Source of the DNA: an uncultured Alistipes sp.
Lineage (GTDB): Bacteria; Bacteroidota; Bacteroidia; Bacteroidales; Rikenellaceae
Direction of reading: 5' to 3'
Length of the DNA: 35,050 bases
Assembly (NCBI GenBank): GCA_900769445.1
Contig: CAAGGR010000114.1
Span: 1-35,050, forward strand
Part shown: piece after piece, positions 7,611 to 16,592 of the stretch
Numbering within the stretch: the stretch's first letter is position 1
Layout of the letters: each line of letters starts with the position of its first letter
Translations under genes and position numbers: made by a program
The notes under the pieces: generated by a model
Told to the model about the DNA's origin: nothing
Database searches by the model: none
The model's input: only the letters and a program-made list of their open reading frames with translations

Positions 7611-10160
7611 TTACTCCTTAACAAGTACGATGTAATCGCTACCTGCCAATGTTACGCTGTGTGATGAGCCAAGCTGAACCTTTTCATCTGTAAGTAGGTT
7701 TGTCCACTCGCCAGTGTTAGGAACATTTACAGTAGTTGTAGCCTCGCTGTTTGTGAAGTTAGCTACAACGATAACCTTATCCATAACAAGGGTCTTGCCA
7801 CCCATGTCTGCGTCATCAACCTTCCAAGTGTGTACTGCGAGGTTGTCCTGACCGTAGTAGTCCTCGTGGCTTGTACGCCATGTGATAACCTTAGACAATG
7901 CGTCGTAAACAGCCTTACGATTTGGGTTGTTAAGGTAGTTCCAACGGACAGGCTTGCGGTGTGTACGATACTCATCGCCACTACCCACTTTACCCTGTTC
8001 GTTAGCATTGATAGATATATCGTAAGCAAGCTCACCGAACTGCCACATCATCTTAGGGTATGGAGTGAGGAAGTGGAAGGCGTAGATAGCCTGCAAACGC
8101 TTAGAGATAACAGTCCAGTCTCCCTTTACGTAGCTCTGACCATGCTTGACCATTTCGTAAACGATGCGCTCCTCGTCGTGATTCTCGATATTGTTTATGC
8201 GACCACGCTTAAAGTCAGCAAAGCTACTCTTATTGTCGCCTGTCCAGCCCATTGCGGTCTCCCTGAAGCCCTTCATCTGGTTGTTGCTCCAGCAGAGTGC
8301 GCCAACGTCATTATATAGCACACTCTCCTCGCTTGTAGCGCAGAAGTGCTCGAAGATAATGTATGCATCTGGCTCTATTGAGCGGATAGTGTTTGCATAG
8401 CCCTTCAAAATGTTGATACGCTGTGAAGAGTAACCACCAGCATCGTAGTCGCTAGGGTTCTGAACGAAGCCCTTAGTAAGGTCGAAACGGAAACCGTCAA
8501 CCTTGTACTCCTCCAACCAGAACTTCAATACATCGTTGAAGTACTCCTTAGTACCCTCGTATGTGTGGTTGAAGTCGTGGAAAACGCTCCAGTTGTGTGG
8601 GGCATCTACGTTGAAGAATGGGTTGTTAGATGCTGTCTTATTGTTGCTATTGTTCCACCACATCTTAGCATATGGCATAAGACCTGTTGCGTGGTTGAAC
8701 ACAACGTCTACGATAACTGCGATACCGCGCTTATGGCACTCGTCGATAAATCGCTTGTAGTCATGCTCAGTACCGTAAGCCTTATCAGTTGCGAAGAAGA
8801 AGCAAGGGCTGTAACCCCATGAGTCGTTACCGTCGAACTCCTGGATAGGCATAAGCTCGATAGCGTTGATACCCAAAGTCTCGAGGTAGTCAAGCTTCGC
8901 AGTTACTGCGTTGATAGTGCGCTCCTCGGTAAAGTCGCGGATAAGCAACTCGTAGATAGCAAGTGAGTTCTCCTTTGGACGGTCGAAATCCTCAACCTGC
9001 CATACATACTCTGTAGGGTTAAGCTCGAATACAGATACGATATCCTCTGTATACTTTGTAGGGTATGGCTTAAGGTCTGGATATACAGATGTGAGGTATT
9101 TGTCGTTCCAAGGGTCAAGAATCTTTGTAGAGTAAGGGTCGCCAACTCTGATAGACTTATCTACGAAGTACTGGTAGCCATACTCAACACCCTCCTCAAG
9201 GCCAGATACTGTTGTCCAGAAGTAGTTGCCATCGCGCTTCATCATATACTCGTTAGATGGAGCATAGTTGTTGAAGTCGCCAAGGAGGATTACAGACTCC
9301 TTACCAGGAGCGTAAAGAACGAATGTAGCCTCGTTGCCGTTGATGTTTACACCATTCTTAACACCTGCAGGGCGTGGCTCGCTGGTTGTTGCGCCCAATA
9401 CAGATACCTTAATAGATGTCTCAACCTCGTCTACGCCATTAGTTGCTACAGCGCGGAAGGTGATGTCCTCAGCCTTAGTAGGAGTAATACGATGCTCGAT
9501 AGAGCTATCAGATGTCATGGCAACAGCCTTATCGTTCTGATAGAGTGTCATAGATGTAGCCTTCTGGCTCTTTACAATAACATTGCACTCTGTACCAATT
9601 GTAAGGAATGCGCCATCCTTAGGAGATGTGATATATACACCAAGACCCTCCTTTACGGTGTGGATAAAGATATCTTTACCGTTGTCCTTAACCTCCTTGC
9701 TACCATCTGCAGAGCGGAATACGAATGCAAGAGCCTGAATCTCCTCAGTTGCAGGAACCTTGTAGTAGGCGCGAGGACCACCCTTAATGGTAAGAGTCCA
9801 AAGGTTGTTGCCATGTCTCTTTAGCTTACACTCAGCCTTGTTCTCTGTCCACCCAGCCTTAGTATATCTCCACTTGCTTGAATCAGAACTCTTGTCTGTA
9901 AGTACGCCTGTGTGAGCATATACATCGCCTGTAAAGTTCTCGATACTAGTACCCTTACCGTTAAGGATAATAGTTACAGTCTCTGTAGTATTCTCAAGGA
10001 TAATCTCTGGGTTAGAGGATACAAGAGGATAAGACTTTGTCTCGTCGAGAACGAAGTCGCTACCGCCAGGGTTAATGTTGTCGATTTGCTCGTCTGTAGT
10101 ACAAGCCGAGATTGACAATGCCACCATTACGGCAAGCATCAAATAACGAAATAGTTTCAT
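7611..10160 (-). CDS. GH13 alpha-amylase-family lipoprotein
   Basis: An 849-residue starch-active enzyme. The N-terminus is a lipoprotein signal with Cys20 (SISAC) followed by TTDEQ, consistent with outer-membrane anchoring. Residues ~45-255 hold beta-rich modules of the kind found in Bacteroidetes starch-binding proteins. Residues ~265-350 form a CBM48-like early-set domain (VLYAPGKESVILLGDFNNY). The (beta/alpha)8 GH13 domain starts near 395 and shows all four conserved regions: DVVFNH (485-490), GFRFD with nucleophile Asp560, IIFEHF with acid/base Glu604, and NHDE with Asp662. The last ~80 residues look like the usual beta-sandwich domain C. It is a monocistronic gene with its own promoter. 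Endo-amylase, pullulanase-like or branching specificity cannot be separated here. Confidence 0.93.
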   Translation of the reverse strand: MKLFRYLMLAVMVALSISACTTDEQIDNINPGGSDFVLDETKSYPLVSSNPEIILENTTETVTIILNGKGTSIENFTGDVYAHTGVLTDKSSDSSKWRYTKAGWTENKAECKLKRHGNNLWTLTIKGGPRAYYKVPATEEIQALAFVFRSADGSKEVKDNGKDIFIHTVKEGLGVYITSPKDGAFLTIGTECNVIVKSQKATSMTLYQNDKAVAMTSDSSIEHRITPTKAEDITFRAVATNGVDEVETSIKVSVLGATTSEPRPAGVKNGVNINGNEATFVLYAPGKESVILLGDFNNYAPSNEYMMKRDGNYFWTTVSGLEEGVEYGYQYFVDKSIRVGDPYSTKILDPWNDKYLTSVYPDLKPYPTKYTEDIVSVFELNPTEYVWQVEDFDRPKENSLAIYELLIRDFTEERTINAVTAKLDYLETLGINAIELMPIQEFDGNDSWGYSPCFFFATDKAYGTEHDYKRFIDECHKRGIAVIVDVVFNHATGLMPYAKMWWNNSNNKTASNNPFFNVDAPHNWSVFHDFNHTYEGTKEYFNDVLKFWLEEYKVDGFRFDLTKGFVQNPSDYDAGGYSSQRINILKGYANTIRSIEPDAYIIFEHFCATSEESVLYNDVGALCWSNNQMKGFRETAMGWTGDNKSSFADFKRGRINNIENHDEERIVYEMVKHGQSYVKGDWTVISKRLQAIYAFHFLTPYPKMMWQFGELAYDISINANEQGKVGSGDEYRTHRKPVRWNYLNNPNRKAVYDALSKVITWRTSHEDYYGQDNLAVHTWKVDDADMGGKTLVMDKVIVVANFTNSEATTTVNVPNTGEWTNLLTDEKVQLGSSHSVTLAGSDYIVLVKE

Positions 10161-10251
10161 CTCAGTAGAGTTTTTATGTATTAAATTATAATATTTTCGT
10201 CAATTACTCTTTCAACGTCTTATGTGTGTGCGTACACGCGCATAATCGTTA

Positions 10252-10259
10252 CAAAGTTA
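10252..10259 (-). promoter_or_regulatory. Promoter -7 box of the amylase gene
   Basis: Read on the minus strand this is TAACTTTG, fitting TAnnTTTG, about 90 nt upstream of the amylase ATG. The -33 position is T-rich but lacks an exact TTTG. The resulting ~85-nt leader is long enough for post-transcriptional control, though no riboswitch is recognisable. Confidence 0.6.
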
Positions 10260-10281
10260 GACAAAATATGCTATAGATACG

Positions 10282-10313
10282 AAAACACCATCAAGCATTT
10301 TTGCCCGATGGTG
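10282..10313 (-). terminator. Intrinsic terminator of the murA-thioesterase operon
   Basis: On the minus strand a 12-bp stem (CACCATCGGGCA with TGCTTGATGGTG, two G-U pairs) closes an AAAA loop and runs into TTTTCG. It lies about 30 nt after the thioesterase stop and just upstream of the amylase promoter, separating the two transcription units. Confidence 0.8.
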
Positions 10314-10343
10314 CTATTTATTGGTTGAATGGTCTTATTGCAA

Positions 10344-10751
10344 CTATGAGTGGATGAGGTATTCCTCCAATTTTCTGCGCCACTCATCTGGCATTGGCAC
10401 AGTCTGCTGGGTCTCGAAATCGAAGGCCACCATCACAGAACTACTCTCGGTAAGGCATCTCTCGCCACACATAATACGCTGATGTAGAGTCATGCTCTTG
10501 TTGCCCAAGCGCGATACATCTGTAACCACCACAATATCATCTGTAAGGCGCACCTGACCGAAGTAGTCGGTGTGTGTAGATGCGGTGATGATGCGGAGTT
10601 TGTCGAAAACACCAGTGATGCCTAAGACCTTAGTGTAGAAGTCGGTCTTGCCCATATCGAAGTAGCTCTGCTGCCAGATGTTGTTCACGTGCATAAAGGA
10701 GTCAACATCCGAGAAGCGCTTCTGTACTGGTGTTATAAGTTGCTTGTTCAT
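10344..10751 (-). CDS. Hotdog-fold acyl-CoA thioesterase, 4HBT/YbgC type
   Basis: A 135-residue single-domain protein of the 4-hydroxybenzoyl-CoA thioesterase superfamily, expected to hydrolyse acyl-CoA or acyl-ACP thioesters in the cytoplasm. The diagnostic N-terminal segment is RFSDVDSFMHVNN (residues ~12-24), where the Asp and the HxxN-type helix start form the active-site region of YbgC/FadM-like enzymes. Length is normal. It is the last gene of a four-gene operon, starting 6 nt after the TsaC-like stop and followed by a clear terminator. Substrate chain length is unknown. Confidence 0.85.
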   Translation of the reverse strand: MNKQLITPVQKRFSDVDSFMHVNNIWQQSYFDMGKTDFYTKVLGITGVFDKLRIITASTHTDYFGQVRLTDDIVVVTDVSRLGNKSMTLHQRIMCGERCLTESSSVMVAFDFETQQTVPMPDEWRRKLEEYLIHS

Positions 10752-10757
10752 AATGTG

Positions 10758-11321
10758 CTAGTTTCGAATAATCTCTACCTCACCGCCCTCGCCAAATGCG
10801 ATTATAGCGCTTGGCTTAAGCGTAGGCTTGCCCTCGAAGCGTGGGTTTACTACGTAGTCGACACCATTTATAATCTCTTCGGCAACCTCTTTAAGTCGCT
10901 TTGCTGCAGGCTCACCCGAGATATTTGCCGATGTCGATACAATAGGCTTGCCAAACTTGCGTAGCAGCGCCTGACAGAAGTCATGCTGTGGAACGCGTAC
11001 ACCGAGAGTCTTGCTCTCAGGGATAAGGTTTGGTGCCACGCCCACAGCGCCTGGAAGGATTGCGGTGAGAGGTTTATCCGAAAGCTCCATAACCTCGAAT
11101 GCAATACCTGGGGCGCGATTTACATAGCGCACAATCATATCGGCATCACGACAGAGGCAGAGCATAGAGTGCTTGTCCTCGCTGCGCTTAAGAGCATATA
11201 CCTTTGCCACAGCCTCCTCGTTTGTCGCATCGCAACCGATACCCCATACCGTATCGGTAGGGTAGAGAATAAGACCGCCAGCACGTAGTACTTCAATACA
11301 TTTATCTACAGTCTTCTGCAT
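10758..11321 (-). CDS. tsaC: L-threonylcarbamoyladenylate synthase (YrdC/TsaC type)
   Basis: A 187-residue YrdC-domain protein that makes threonylcarbamoyl-AMP from threonine, bicarbonate and ATP, the first step of t6A37 formation on tRNAs reading ANN codons. Family signatures visible are LYPTDTVWGIGCDA (~19-32), KRSEDKHSM (~45-53) and STSANISGEPA (~130-140). It lacks the C-terminal Sua5 domain, so it is the short TsaC-like form. It lies 6 nt after thymidine kinase and 6 nt before the thioesterase, indicating cotranscription. The ATG at 11321 gives a normal family N-terminus. Confidence 0.92.
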   Translation of the reverse strand: MQKTVDKCIEVLRAGGLILYPTDTVWGIGCDATNEEAVAKVYALKRSEDKHSMLCLCRDADMIVRYVNRAPGIAFEVMELSDKPLTAILPGAVGVAPNLIPESKTLGVRVPQHDFCQALLRKFGKPIVSTSANISGEPAAKRLKEVAEEIINGVDYVVNPRFEGKPTLKPSAIIAFGEGGEVEIIRN

Positions 11322-11327
11322 ACTTAA

Positions 11328-11894
11328 CTACTTTTTAGTCAACTCGTTAAAGCAGTGGCGACAGATTGGCTGATATGTGTCGTGCGCGCCCAACAACACC
11401 TGCTTGTCATCGGATGTAAGACGGTGTGAGTGGTGCGCAAGGTCGCCACAACGAACGCATATAGCATGCACCTTTGTTACGTACTCTGCTGTAGCCATAA
11501 GTGCTGGCATAGGGCCAAAAGGTACGCCCATATAGTCCATGTCCAAGCCCGCAACGATAACGCGGATGCCACTATCGGCAAGTTTGCGACATACGTCGAC
11601 AATGCCATCGTCAAAGAACTGAGCCTCGTCGATACCCACGACATCTACATCCGAGGTCATAAGTAGGATATTCTGTGCCGACTCCACAGGTGTCGACTGG
11701 ATGGCGTTTGAGTCGTGCGATACTACCTCCTCTTCAGAGTAGCGTACATCTATCGAGGGCTTGAAAATCTCGACCTTCAAATTTGCAAACTGCGCACGTT
11801 TCATACGACGGATAAGCTCCTCGGTCTTGCCCGAAAACATCGAGCCGCAGATAACCTCAATCCAGCCCTTATGTTTGTTGTTCTCTAAAAACAT
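11328..11894 (-). CDS. tdk: Thymidine kinase, type II
   Basis: A 188-residue cytosolic enzyme that phosphorylates thymidine to dTMP in the salvage pathway. The P-loop GSMFSGKT is at residues 17-24. The catalytic Glu lies in the VVGIDEAQFF segment (~84-93). The lasso/zinc domain carries paired cysteines, CVRC near residue 147 and CRHC near residue 181. Length matches bacterial TK1-like enzymes. It follows murA by 46 nt with no obvious promoter in that gap and precedes the TsaC-like gene by 6 nt. Confidence 0.96.
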   Translation of the reverse strand: MFLENNKHKGWIEVICGSMFSGKTEELIRRMKRAQFANLKVEIFKPSIDVRYSEEEVVSHDSNAIQSTPVESAQNILLMTSDVDVVGIDEAQFFDDGIVDVCRKLADSGIRVIVAGLDMDYMGVPFGPMPALMATAEYVTKVHAICVRCGDLAHHSHRLTSDDKQVLLGAHDTYQPICRHCFNELTKK

Positions 11895-11940
11895 ATCTCT
11901 TGTATCTTTATGCTATTATTTTATATATCAATGCTTTGTG

Positions 11941-13251
11941 CTATTCATCCAAGCGGATAATCTTTGCGCCAAGAGCGTTCAGACGGTTGTCGATATCTTT
12001 GTAGCCGCGGTCTATCTGCTCGACGTTCTGAATGGTGCTTGTACCCTCTGCGCTCATAGCCGCAATAAGGAGTGCTACGCCCGCGCGGATGTCTGGCGAT
12101 GTCATATTCGCAGCGCGTAAAGGCAGACGGTGGTCGAGACCTATGACCGTAGCGCGGTGTGGGTCGCAGAGGATGATTTGTGCGCCCATATCGATAAGCT
12201 TATCGACGAAGAAGAGGCGACTCTCGAACATCTTCTGGTGAATAAGTACTGCACCCTTAGCCTGTGTTGCCACAACGAGGAAGATGGATAGTAGGTCGGG
12301 TGTAAGACCTGGCCATGGAGCATCTGCAATGGTCATAATTGAGCCATCGATAAAGCTCTCGATGCTGTAGCTATCCTGCGCAGGAATATAGATATCGTCG
12401 CCACGCTGCTCAAAGCGAATACCCATACGAGCAAACTGCTGAGGTATGATACCGAGGTTGTCGTATGATACGTTTTTAATGGTAAGCTCCGAGCGTGTCA
12501 TCGCTGCCATACCGATAAAGCTACCCACCTCAATCATATCTGGGAGCATCGTATGCTCAGTACCGCCCAACTCCTTAACGCCGTCGATAACAAGCAGGTT
12601 GGATGCTATACCCGAGATTTTTGCTCCCATACGGTTAAGCATCTTGCAGAGCTGCTGTAGATATGGCTCACACGCAGCATTGTAGATGGTTGTACGACCC
12701 TCAGCAAGCACCGCCGCCATAACGATATTTGCTGTGCCTGTAACCGAGGCCTCGTCAAGAAGCATATATGTACCCTTTAGGCGCTTAGCCTCTACGGTGT
12801 AGAACTCGTCGCTAATGTCGAAGTTGAAAGTCGCACCAAGTTTCTGGAAACCAAGGAAGTGGGTGTCGAGTCTGCGACGACCAATCTTGTCGCCACCAGG
12901 CTTAGGCATAAAGCCCACGCCATAGCGAGCCAATAATGGACCAATCATCATTACCGAGCCACGCAAACGACGACAGCGCTTATGGTAGTCGGCAGTGCGG
13001 AGATATTCCAAGTCGATATTCTCTGCTTGAAGCGCAAAGCTGTCCTCTGAAAGTTTCTCTACAACAACGCCCATCTTACCCATCAACTCCAAAAGCTGCA
13101 TTACATCGGCGATGATAGGAACATTGTGCAACACCACGCGCTCCTTAGTTAGTAGCGCTGCGCATATAATTTGAAGTGCCTCGTTTTTAGCACCTTGAGG
13201 TACGATTTCTCCCTTTAGGCGGTGTCCGCCTTCAACTACAAACTTTGCCAT
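11941..13251 (-). CDS. murA: UDP-GlcNAc 1-carboxyvinyltransferase with Cys-to-Asp active site
   Basis: MurA transfers enolpyruvate from PEP to UDP-GlcNAc, the first committed step of peptidoglycan synthesis. The chosen ATG gives 436 residues beginning MAKFVVEGGHRLKGE. An in-frame TTG six codons upstream (13269) is rejected because the -7 box overlaps it. The sequence is a full-length EPSP-synthase-like fold with the expected substrate-binding motifs (QGAKNEAL near residue 20, RRRLDTH near 125). The catalytic-loop motif usually written GGCAIGxRP reads GGDKIGRRR here: Asp121 (codon GAC, complement of 12889-12891) replaces the Cys that fosfomycin alkylates. It is the first gene of the murA-tdk-tsaC-thioesterase operon. 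Confidence 0.95.
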   Translation of the reverse strand: MAKFVVEGGHRLKGEIVPQGAKNEALQIICAALLTKERVVLHNVPIIADVMQLLELMGKMGVVVEKLSEDSFALQAENIDLEYLRTADYHKRCRRLRGSVMMIGPLLARYGVGFMPKPGGDKIGRRRLDTHFLGFQKLGATFNFDISDEFYTVEAKRLKGTYMLLDEASVTGTANIVMAAVLAEGRTTIYNAACEPYLQQLCKMLNRMGAKISGIASNLLVIDGVKELGGTEHTMLPDMIEVGSFIGMAAMTRSELTIKNVSYDNLGIIPQQFARMGIRFEQRGDDIYIPAQDSYSIESFIDGSIMTIADAPWPGLTPDLLSIFLVVATQAKGAVLIHQKMFESRLFFVDKLIDMGAQIILCDPHRATVIGLDHRLPLRAANMTSPDIRAGVALLIAAMSAEGTSTIQNVEQIDRGYKDIDNRLNALGAKIIRLDE

Positions 13252-13266
13252 AGCGATAATTTTTTC

Positions 13267-13298
13267 CAAAGGTAGTAAAATTTTCTATTCGGAGCAAA
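13267..13298 (-). promoter_or_regulatory. Promoter of the murA operon (-33 and -7)
   Basis: On the minus strand, TTTG (13298-13295) is followed after 20 nt by TACCTTTG (13274-13267), a near-ideal Bacteroidetes promoter. Its end is 15 nt before the ATG at 13251, implying a very short leader, and it overlaps the alternative TTG start. Confidence 0.8.
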
Positions 13299-13379
13299 AG
13301 AATTAGTGGCGATAAGAGAGAATTTTATGATGTATTTTAACAGAATGGCTCAATATTGTATAAAAACCTGAAAACTTTT

Positions 13380-13409
13380 TTTGTGTTTTGAGTTTTTTAT
13401 ATATCTTTG
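13380..13409 (+). promoter_or_regulatory. Promoter of the efflux operon
   Basis: TTTG at 13380-13383 and TATCTTTG at 13402-13409 are 18 nt apart, close to the Bacteroidetes consensus. The tetR ATG is 34 nt downstream. No clear operator palindrome was found by eye, although the TetR protein is the obvious candidate to act here. Confidence 0.7.
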
Positions 13410-13443
13410 CCCCGTATTTAATAGAGACAGTAAGCTTTAATAT

Positions 13444-14079
13444 ATGACACAAAAGGAGATAATAGTTCATCAGGCGGCAAAGATGTTTATGGCGGAGGGT
13501 GTAAAATCTGTGCGTATGGATGATATAGCCCGTGAGCTAAGTGTATCCAAACGAACGCTTTACGAGCTTTTTGGCGACAAAGAGGAGCTTATCTACGAGG
13601 CTATATGTTACTTTGTGGCGGAGGCTCACACGCGTCGTAGCGCTATCTGTAGCGAGGTGGATAATGAGTTGGAGGCGATGCTTGTGTCATTGCGCGATAT
13701 GATTGTGCGCGCACCTGAGGTGGCGCGAGTACGTCGCAACCTTGAACGTTTCTATCCGAAGGTGAATATGCGTTTGGAGGCAAATGGTATGATGCGTTCA
13801 AAGAATGAGCTAAGAGAGTGGATTGCTGCATCTATCGAGCGAGGCTATCTTACCCCTACTGCAAACTGCGATTTAGTGGTCGATGTGTTGCACAACTGCG
13901 TGCAGGGTATGTTAGTTGTAGAGTATAGCGACGTTGCTCGCTCGGCGCAAGTGGTGTCGCGCGTGGCTTGTTCGGTGATTATATTTATTCGTGGTCTATG
14001 CACCTCTGAGGGTATGGAGGTTGTAGACCGCTGTTTTAGCACCTACTTTAGTAATATTTGCCTAAGTGAAACGTTGTAG
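13444..14079 (+). CDS. TetR-family transcriptional regulator of the efflux operon
   Basis: A 211-residue regulator with a TetR-type helix-turn-helix at the N-terminus. Residues ~5-50 show the family pattern: AAKMFMAEGVKSVRMDDIAR, then ELSVSKRTLYELFGDKEELI. The remaining ~150 residues are helical and would form the ligand-binding and dimerisation domain. It is the first gene of an operon with a TolC-like channel, adaptor and RND pump, 35 nt upstream of the channel gene. This suggests autoregulated local repression relieved by a pump substrate; that is inference from context. Confidence 0.92.
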   Translation: MTQKEIIVHQAAKMFMAEGVKSVRMDDIARELSVSKRTLYELFGDKEELIYEAICYFVAEAHTRRSAICSEVDNELEAMLVSLRDMIVRAPEVARVRRNLERFYPKVNMRLEANGMMRSKNELREWIAASIERGYLTPTANCDLVVDVLHNCVQGMLVVEYSDVARSAQVVSRVACSVIIFIRGLCTSEGMEVVDRCFSTYFSNICLSETL

Positions 14080-14114
14080 TTAAAGGGTAAACAAAACAAT
14101 AAACTATATATAGT

Positions 14115-15506
14115 ATGAAAAAGTATCTTTGTCTAATCTGTATGGGACTTATGTCGCTCGGTGTGGCGATGGCTCAGAGTGTTGGTGGCAATACGTTGAC
14201 ACTTACATTGGAGGATGCTATCGACCTTGCTCTTAGCGATAACCCTACAGTCAAGGTTGCGAACCTTGAAGTTGAACGCTACGACTATGTGCGCAAGCAG
14301 ACACTATCGTCGCTCTACCCACAGGTTGATGCGTCGTTCCAGTACTCCTTGGCATTGCGTCGTCAGGAGATGACCGAGGGCTTCTCGTTTGGAGGTAAAA
14401 ACACCTTCAACAGCGCGGCATCGGTATCGTTACCCCTATTTGCCCCTGCGGTGTATGAGCAGCTTAAGCTCAACCATACGCAGATGGAGAGCGCTGTGGA
14501 GAGCGCTCGCGCCACACGTATTGATATGATTGCGTCGGTGCGCTCGGCATACTACAATGTGTTGCTTGCTGAGCAGTCGCTTGCAGTGCTTCAGGAGGCG
14601 GTGCTTACTACCGAGCGCGTTGTGGCAAATACTAAGAACTTGTACGACAATGGCTTGGCTTCGGAGTATGACTACCTTACAGCGCAGGTTCAGCTATCTA
14701 ATCTTCGCCCACAGGTCTTGCAGACAGAGAGTGCAATTAGCATCACAAAGCTTCAGTTGAAGATGTATTTGTCTATCCCTTCAGAGGTGGATATCGAGGT
14801 TGTAGGTACTCTTGATGGCTTCCGCGATAAGGTGCTTCTTTCGGAGGATTACTCGCGTGATATCAGCGATAATACAACCCTTCGTAGTCTCGATATTCAA
14901 GCCGATATGCTTAAGCATCAGGAGCAGCTAATCAAGTCGGCGCGTATGCCTATGGTTGCTGCCTTTGGTCAGGTGTCGTATATCGGTCAGGAGCGCGTAG
15001 ACCTTCGCGGTCTTATGGGTGGTGTGACTGGTGGCGGAGGCGATCAGCAGAGTGATATTGTAGCGAAGACACGCGCTCAGGCTGCAGCATCGCAGTCTAA
15101 GTTCTGGTGGCAGTCTCCTATTTCAGTAGGTGCGCAGGTTAGCATCCCTATCTTTGCTGGTTTCAAGACTGTAAATCAGCTTCGTGAGGTGCGCAACCAG
15201 ATGTCGCAACTCGATATCCAGCGCCAGTATGCTGAGGAGGGTATTCGCCTACAGGTTGAGCAGGCGATTAACACCCTTATCACGGCTCGCGAAACAATGC
15301 TCTCGAATGAGCGTACTGTGGAGCAGGCAGAGAAGGCTTACAACATATCACTTACACGCTACAATGCTGGCGCGGGTACTATCCTTGAGCTTAACTCATC
15401 GCAGCTCTCGCTTACACAGGCGCAGCTAAGCTACTCTCAGTCTATCTACGACTATCTATCGGCATACGCCTCATATGAAAAGACTCTCGGTAACGAGAAT
15501 CTGTAA
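14115..15506 (+). CDS. TolC-family outer-membrane efflux channel
   Basis: A 463-residue protein with a signal peptide (residues 1-20, ending GVAMAQ) and two outer-membrane efflux protein repeats. The first runs ~28-230 (DAIDLALSDNPTVKVANLEVER start, then helical coiled-coil); the second runs ~270-460. The NSSQLSLTQAQLSYSQSIYD stretch near the C-terminus is typical of the TolC family. It would form the trimeric exit duct of the RND pump encoded two genes downstream. Between the repeats a Gly-rich segment (GGVTGGGGDQQ, ~310-320) may be a surface or equatorial loop. Spacing is 35 nt from tetR and 37 nt to the chosen adaptor start. Confidence 0.94.
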   Translation: MKKYLCLICMGLMSLGVAMAQSVGGNTLTLTLEDAIDLALSDNPTVKVANLEVERYDYVRKQTLSSLYPQVDASFQYSLALRRQEMTEGFSFGGKNTFNSAASVSLPLFAPAVYEQLKLNHTQMESAVESARATRIDMIASVRSAYYNVLLAEQSLAVLQEAVLTTERVVANTKNLYDNGLASEYDYLTAQVQLSNLRPQVLQTESAISITKLQLKMYLSIPSEVDIEVVGTLDGFRDKVLLSEDYSRDISDNTTLRSLDIQADMLKHQEQLIKSARMPMVAAFGQVSYIGQERVDLRGLMGGVTGGGGDQQSDIVAKTRAQAAASQSKFWWQSPISVGAQVSIPIFAGFKTVNQLREVRNQMSQLDIQRQYAEEGIRLQVEQAINTLITARETMLSNERTVEQAEKAYNISLTRYNAGAGTILELNSSQLSLTQAQLSYSQSIYDYLSAYASYEKTLGNENL

Positions 15507-15543
15507 TAATATATAGAATAACATCCATTTGAAAAAGATAACT

Positions 15544-16560
15544 ATGAAGAAGAGTTTGATGCTTATCGCTTTGGCTGCAACAATGGTTGGTTGTGGCTCT
15601 AATGGCTCTAAGAGCGCAGTTGTTGCTCAGGAGGAGTCAGCAGTGGCTGTGAAGGTATGCACAGCCGAGACCTCTAAGATGGAGATTACCGAGACTTATA
15701 CATCTGAAATTTTGCCATACAAGCAGAATGACATCACCCCTGCAGCTCAGGGTCTACATATCGATAAAATTTTGGTAGATGTAGGCGATAAGGTTAAGGC
15801 TGGCGATATCGTGGCAACAATGAATAGAACATCGCTTAAGCAGTTGGAGATTAACCTTGCAACTGTTGAGGATAGCTACAACCGTATGAAGCCAGTACAC
15901 GAGGCAGGTGGTATTTCAGACCAGCAGTTTTTGGAGATGGAGAATACCCTCAACTTGCAGCGCGAGATGGTAGATAATATGCGTCGTAACTCGGAGATAA
16001 AGTCCCCTATCTCGGGTGTTATCACAGCGCGCAACTACGAGAATGGCGACCTCTTTACCTCAATGCCTATCCTCCATGTTATGCAGATTAACCAGCTTAA
16101 GGTTGTGGCTAACGTGTCGGAGCAGTACTACCCAAATGTAAAGGTTGGCGATAAGGTTGATATCAATGTAGATATCTTCCCTGGCGAGAGCTTCGAGGGT
16201 AAGGTGTCGCGTATTGCCCCAGCGTTGGATGCTGCAACACGCACATTCAGCGTAGAGATTACAATCCCTAATGCTAAGGAGCGTCTTCGTCCAGGTATGT
16301 TCGCACGAGCTACATTCCACATGGGTGATATCGAGGGTGTGATGATTGACGATGTAGCAGTGCAGAAGCAGGCTGGTTCATCAGAGCGCTATGTATATGT
16401 TGTAAAGGATGGCGTTGCCGAGTTCCGATTTGTACGAGATGGTCGCCGTGTAGGCTCTAAGGTAAGCATCGTTGAGGGTCTTGCGGCTGGCGAGCAGGTG
16501 GCTACAACATCCTTTGTGCGCCTTACAGATGGCAAGGCTGTAGAGGTTATTGCCGAGTAA
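15544..16560 (+). CDS. RND efflux periplasmic adaptor lipoprotein
   Basis: A membrane-fusion protein of 338 residues from the ATG at 15544. An in-frame TTG at 15529 is rejected because the ATG gives a clean lipoprotein signal, MKKSLMLIALAATMVGC, with Cys17 lipidated. The order is an N-terminal beta/barrel-sandwich (lipoyl-like) half near ~60-85, a short alpha-hairpin (~90-140), the second lipoyl half around SPISGVITARNYENGD, a beta-barrel domain (~180-260) and a membrane-proximal domain ending in KAVEVIAE. It would link the inner-membrane pump to the TolC-like channel. It lies 32 nt upstream of the pump gene. Confidence 0.93.
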   Translation: MKKSLMLIALAATMVGCGSNGSKSAVVAQEESAVAVKVCTAETSKMEITETYTSEILPYKQNDITPAAQGLHIDKILVDVGDKVKAGDIVATMNRTSLKQLEINLATVEDSYNRMKPVHEAGGISDQQFLEMENTLNLQREMVDNMRRNSEIKSPISGVITARNYENGDLFTSMPILHVMQINQLKVVANVSEQYYPNVKVGDKVDINVDIFPGESFEGKVSRIAPALDAATRTFSVEITIPNAKERLRPGMFARATFHMGDIEGVMIDDVAVQKQAGSSERYVYVVKDGVAEFRFVRDGRRVGSKVSIVEGLAAGEQVATTSFVRLTDGKAVEVIAE

Positions 16561-16592
16561 GAGTATTGTATAACTTATAATAAGTTGTAACG

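Noticed and set aside
3757..10160. Polysaccharide-utilisation locus around the beta-galactosidase and amylase
   Set aside because: The two enzymes are on opposite strands with separate promoters, and no SusC/SusD pair or sugar regulator is present.
13252..13269. TTG start adding six residues to MurA
   Set aside because: The TTG falls within the -7 box of the promoter, so it is unlikely to be transcribed; the ATG gives the normal MurA N-terminus.
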